A stretch of 64,000 nt of DNA, taken from QUBU01 sp014337915 (GTDB lineage: Bacteria > Pseudomonadota > Gammaproteobacteria > Steroidobacterales > GCA-2729495). The translations under genes and the position numbers were made by a program. The stretch covers positions 1 through 64,000 of the forward strand of contig SZOW01000008.1 of the NCBI GenBank assembly GCA_030263395.1. The letters run 5' to 3'. The notes below the pieces were generated by a model. That model had not been told where the DNA came from. It was given only the letters and a program-made list of their open reading frames with translations, and did not search any database. Below, piece by piece: positions 63,311 through 64,000 of the stretch (the stretch's first letter is position 1; every line of letters begins with the position of its first letter).

Positions 63311-64000
63311 ATGGATCCAATGCCAGGGAACAGTGCCGCCCGGCACCCTCGGCCGGACGGTGAACCGGTCGCTGCCGCGCTCGATCGCTGGGGCTGGGTG
63401 CTGGTGCTGGCCCTGCCGGTCGCGCTGGCGCTATTCCTGCGGCCGCTGATTCCGCCGGTCGAGACTCGCTATATCAATGTGGCCTGGGAGATGTGGTCCC
63501 AGGGGCACTTCCTGGTCCCGGTGCTCAACACCGCGACCTACGCCGACAAGCCGCCGCTGTTCTTCTGGATGATCCACGCCGGCTGGGCCCTGTTTGGCGT
63601 CAACGAATGGTGGCCGCGGCTGATCCCGGCGCTGCTGGCGGTGCTGAACACGGCGCTCGTGGGCGTGCTGGCGGCACGCCTCTGGCCCGGGGCGCCGCAG
63701 CTGCGCCAGCTCGCCACCTGGATGATGGCCGGCACCCTGGCCTGGATGATGTTCGGCGTGGCGCTGATGTTCGACATGCTGCTCACGAGCTGCGTGCTGC
63801 TGGGACTGGTCGGGCTGGTGCAGGCGGTAACCACCGGCAGCTGGCGCGGGCACGCACTCTATGCGCTGGCCATCGCACTCGGCATCCTCGCCAAGGGTCC
63901 GGTGATCCTGCTTCACCTGCTGCCGCCCGCCGTAGCCGCGCCGCTGCTGGCGCCCGGCGGCAATCGCTGGCGCTGGTACCGGCGCCTGGTGGCGGCAACG
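63311..64000 (+). CDS. glycosyltransferase family 39 (ArnT-like), cut by window edge
   Basis: The first 230 residues of an integral membrane glycosyltransferase of the ArnT/PMT-like family. A short cytoplasmic start is followed by a membrane helix and the acidic motif in PPVETRYINVAWEM, with YADKPPLFFWMIHAGWALFG, the lipid-linked sugar donor signature. It would transfer a sugar from polyprenyl phosphate to lipid A or another lipid. The start at 63311 is the first ATG in frame; a second is at 63320. It continues past the window. Confidence 0.88.
   Translation, partial: MDPMPGNSAARHPRPDGEPVAAALDRWGWVLVLALPVALALFLRPLIPPVETRYINVAWEMWSQGHFLVPVLNTATYADKPPLFFWMIHAGWALFGVNEWWPRLIPALLAVLNTALVGVLAARLWPGAPQLRQLATWMMAGTLAWMMFGVALMFDMLLTSCVLLGLVGLVQAVTTGSWRGHALYALAIALGILAKGPVILLHLLPPAVAAPLLAPGGNRWRWYRRLVAAT

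Overview
The window is GC-rich bacterial chromosome with tightly packed genes, short overlaps and no rRNA, tRNA, insertion sequence, phage or CRISPR signal. Gene content (FNR-type regulator, NnrS, SenC, TonB-dependent receptors, beta-oxidation genes, a PEP-CTERM-like protein) suggests a Pseudomonadota member, plausibly a lipid- or steroid-degrading gammaproteobacterium. No rRNA or phylogenetic marker was available, so this is inference.

Region 1 (1-4.1 kb): three Rieske oxygenases. Two are tandem paralogues on the minus strand (one cut by the window edge, one broken by a 5-bp deletion) and one is on the plus strand. A PspC-domain protein and a methyltransferase lie among them.

Region 2 (4.1-21.6 kb): a nitric oxide / oxygen island, the most interesting part of the window. 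It holds an FNR-type oxygen sensor with all four cluster cysteines, NnrS, a 7Fe ferredoxin, two MORN-repeat proteins, a qNOR-like enzyme with the residue changes of NO dismutase (NOD), and its own FNR-like box and terminator. These are followed by two tiny membrane proteins, a CuA subunit II, a B-type heme-copper subunit I lacking the active-site tyrosine motif (sNOR-like), heme O synthase, SenC/SCO, a large cytochrome b-ferredoxin-MvhD fusion and a bacteriohemerythrin. A phytanoyl-CoA dioxygenase, a DUF59 Fe-S assembly factor and a second NnrS-like membrane protein close the island. NOD would convert 2 NO to N2 and O2, and the island could pair O2 production with NO detoxification and O2-using enzymes. 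No nitrite reductase is visible here.

Region 3 (21.6-35.4 kb): a TonB-dependent receptor, two alpha/beta hydrolases, a choice-of-anchor L surface protein, a VIT-family transporter, oxidative pentose-phosphate genes (gnd-zwf-pgl) and housekeeping or membrane genes.

Region 4 (35.4-62.3 kb): acyl-CoA and lipid catabolism. It holds a fadJ/thiolase pair, two acyl-CoA synthetases, a ketosynthase, MaoC, acyl-CoA dehydrogenases, a CoA-transferase, enoyl-CoA hydratase, SDRs, metallo-hydrolases, a second TonB receptor and a MarR-type regulator. At least seven copies of one palindrome (TTGTCAA-N5-TTGACAA and near variants) sit in its promoter regions, indicating one regulon. The right edge carries a DUF4126 protein, a dodecin and a truncated glycosyltransferase.
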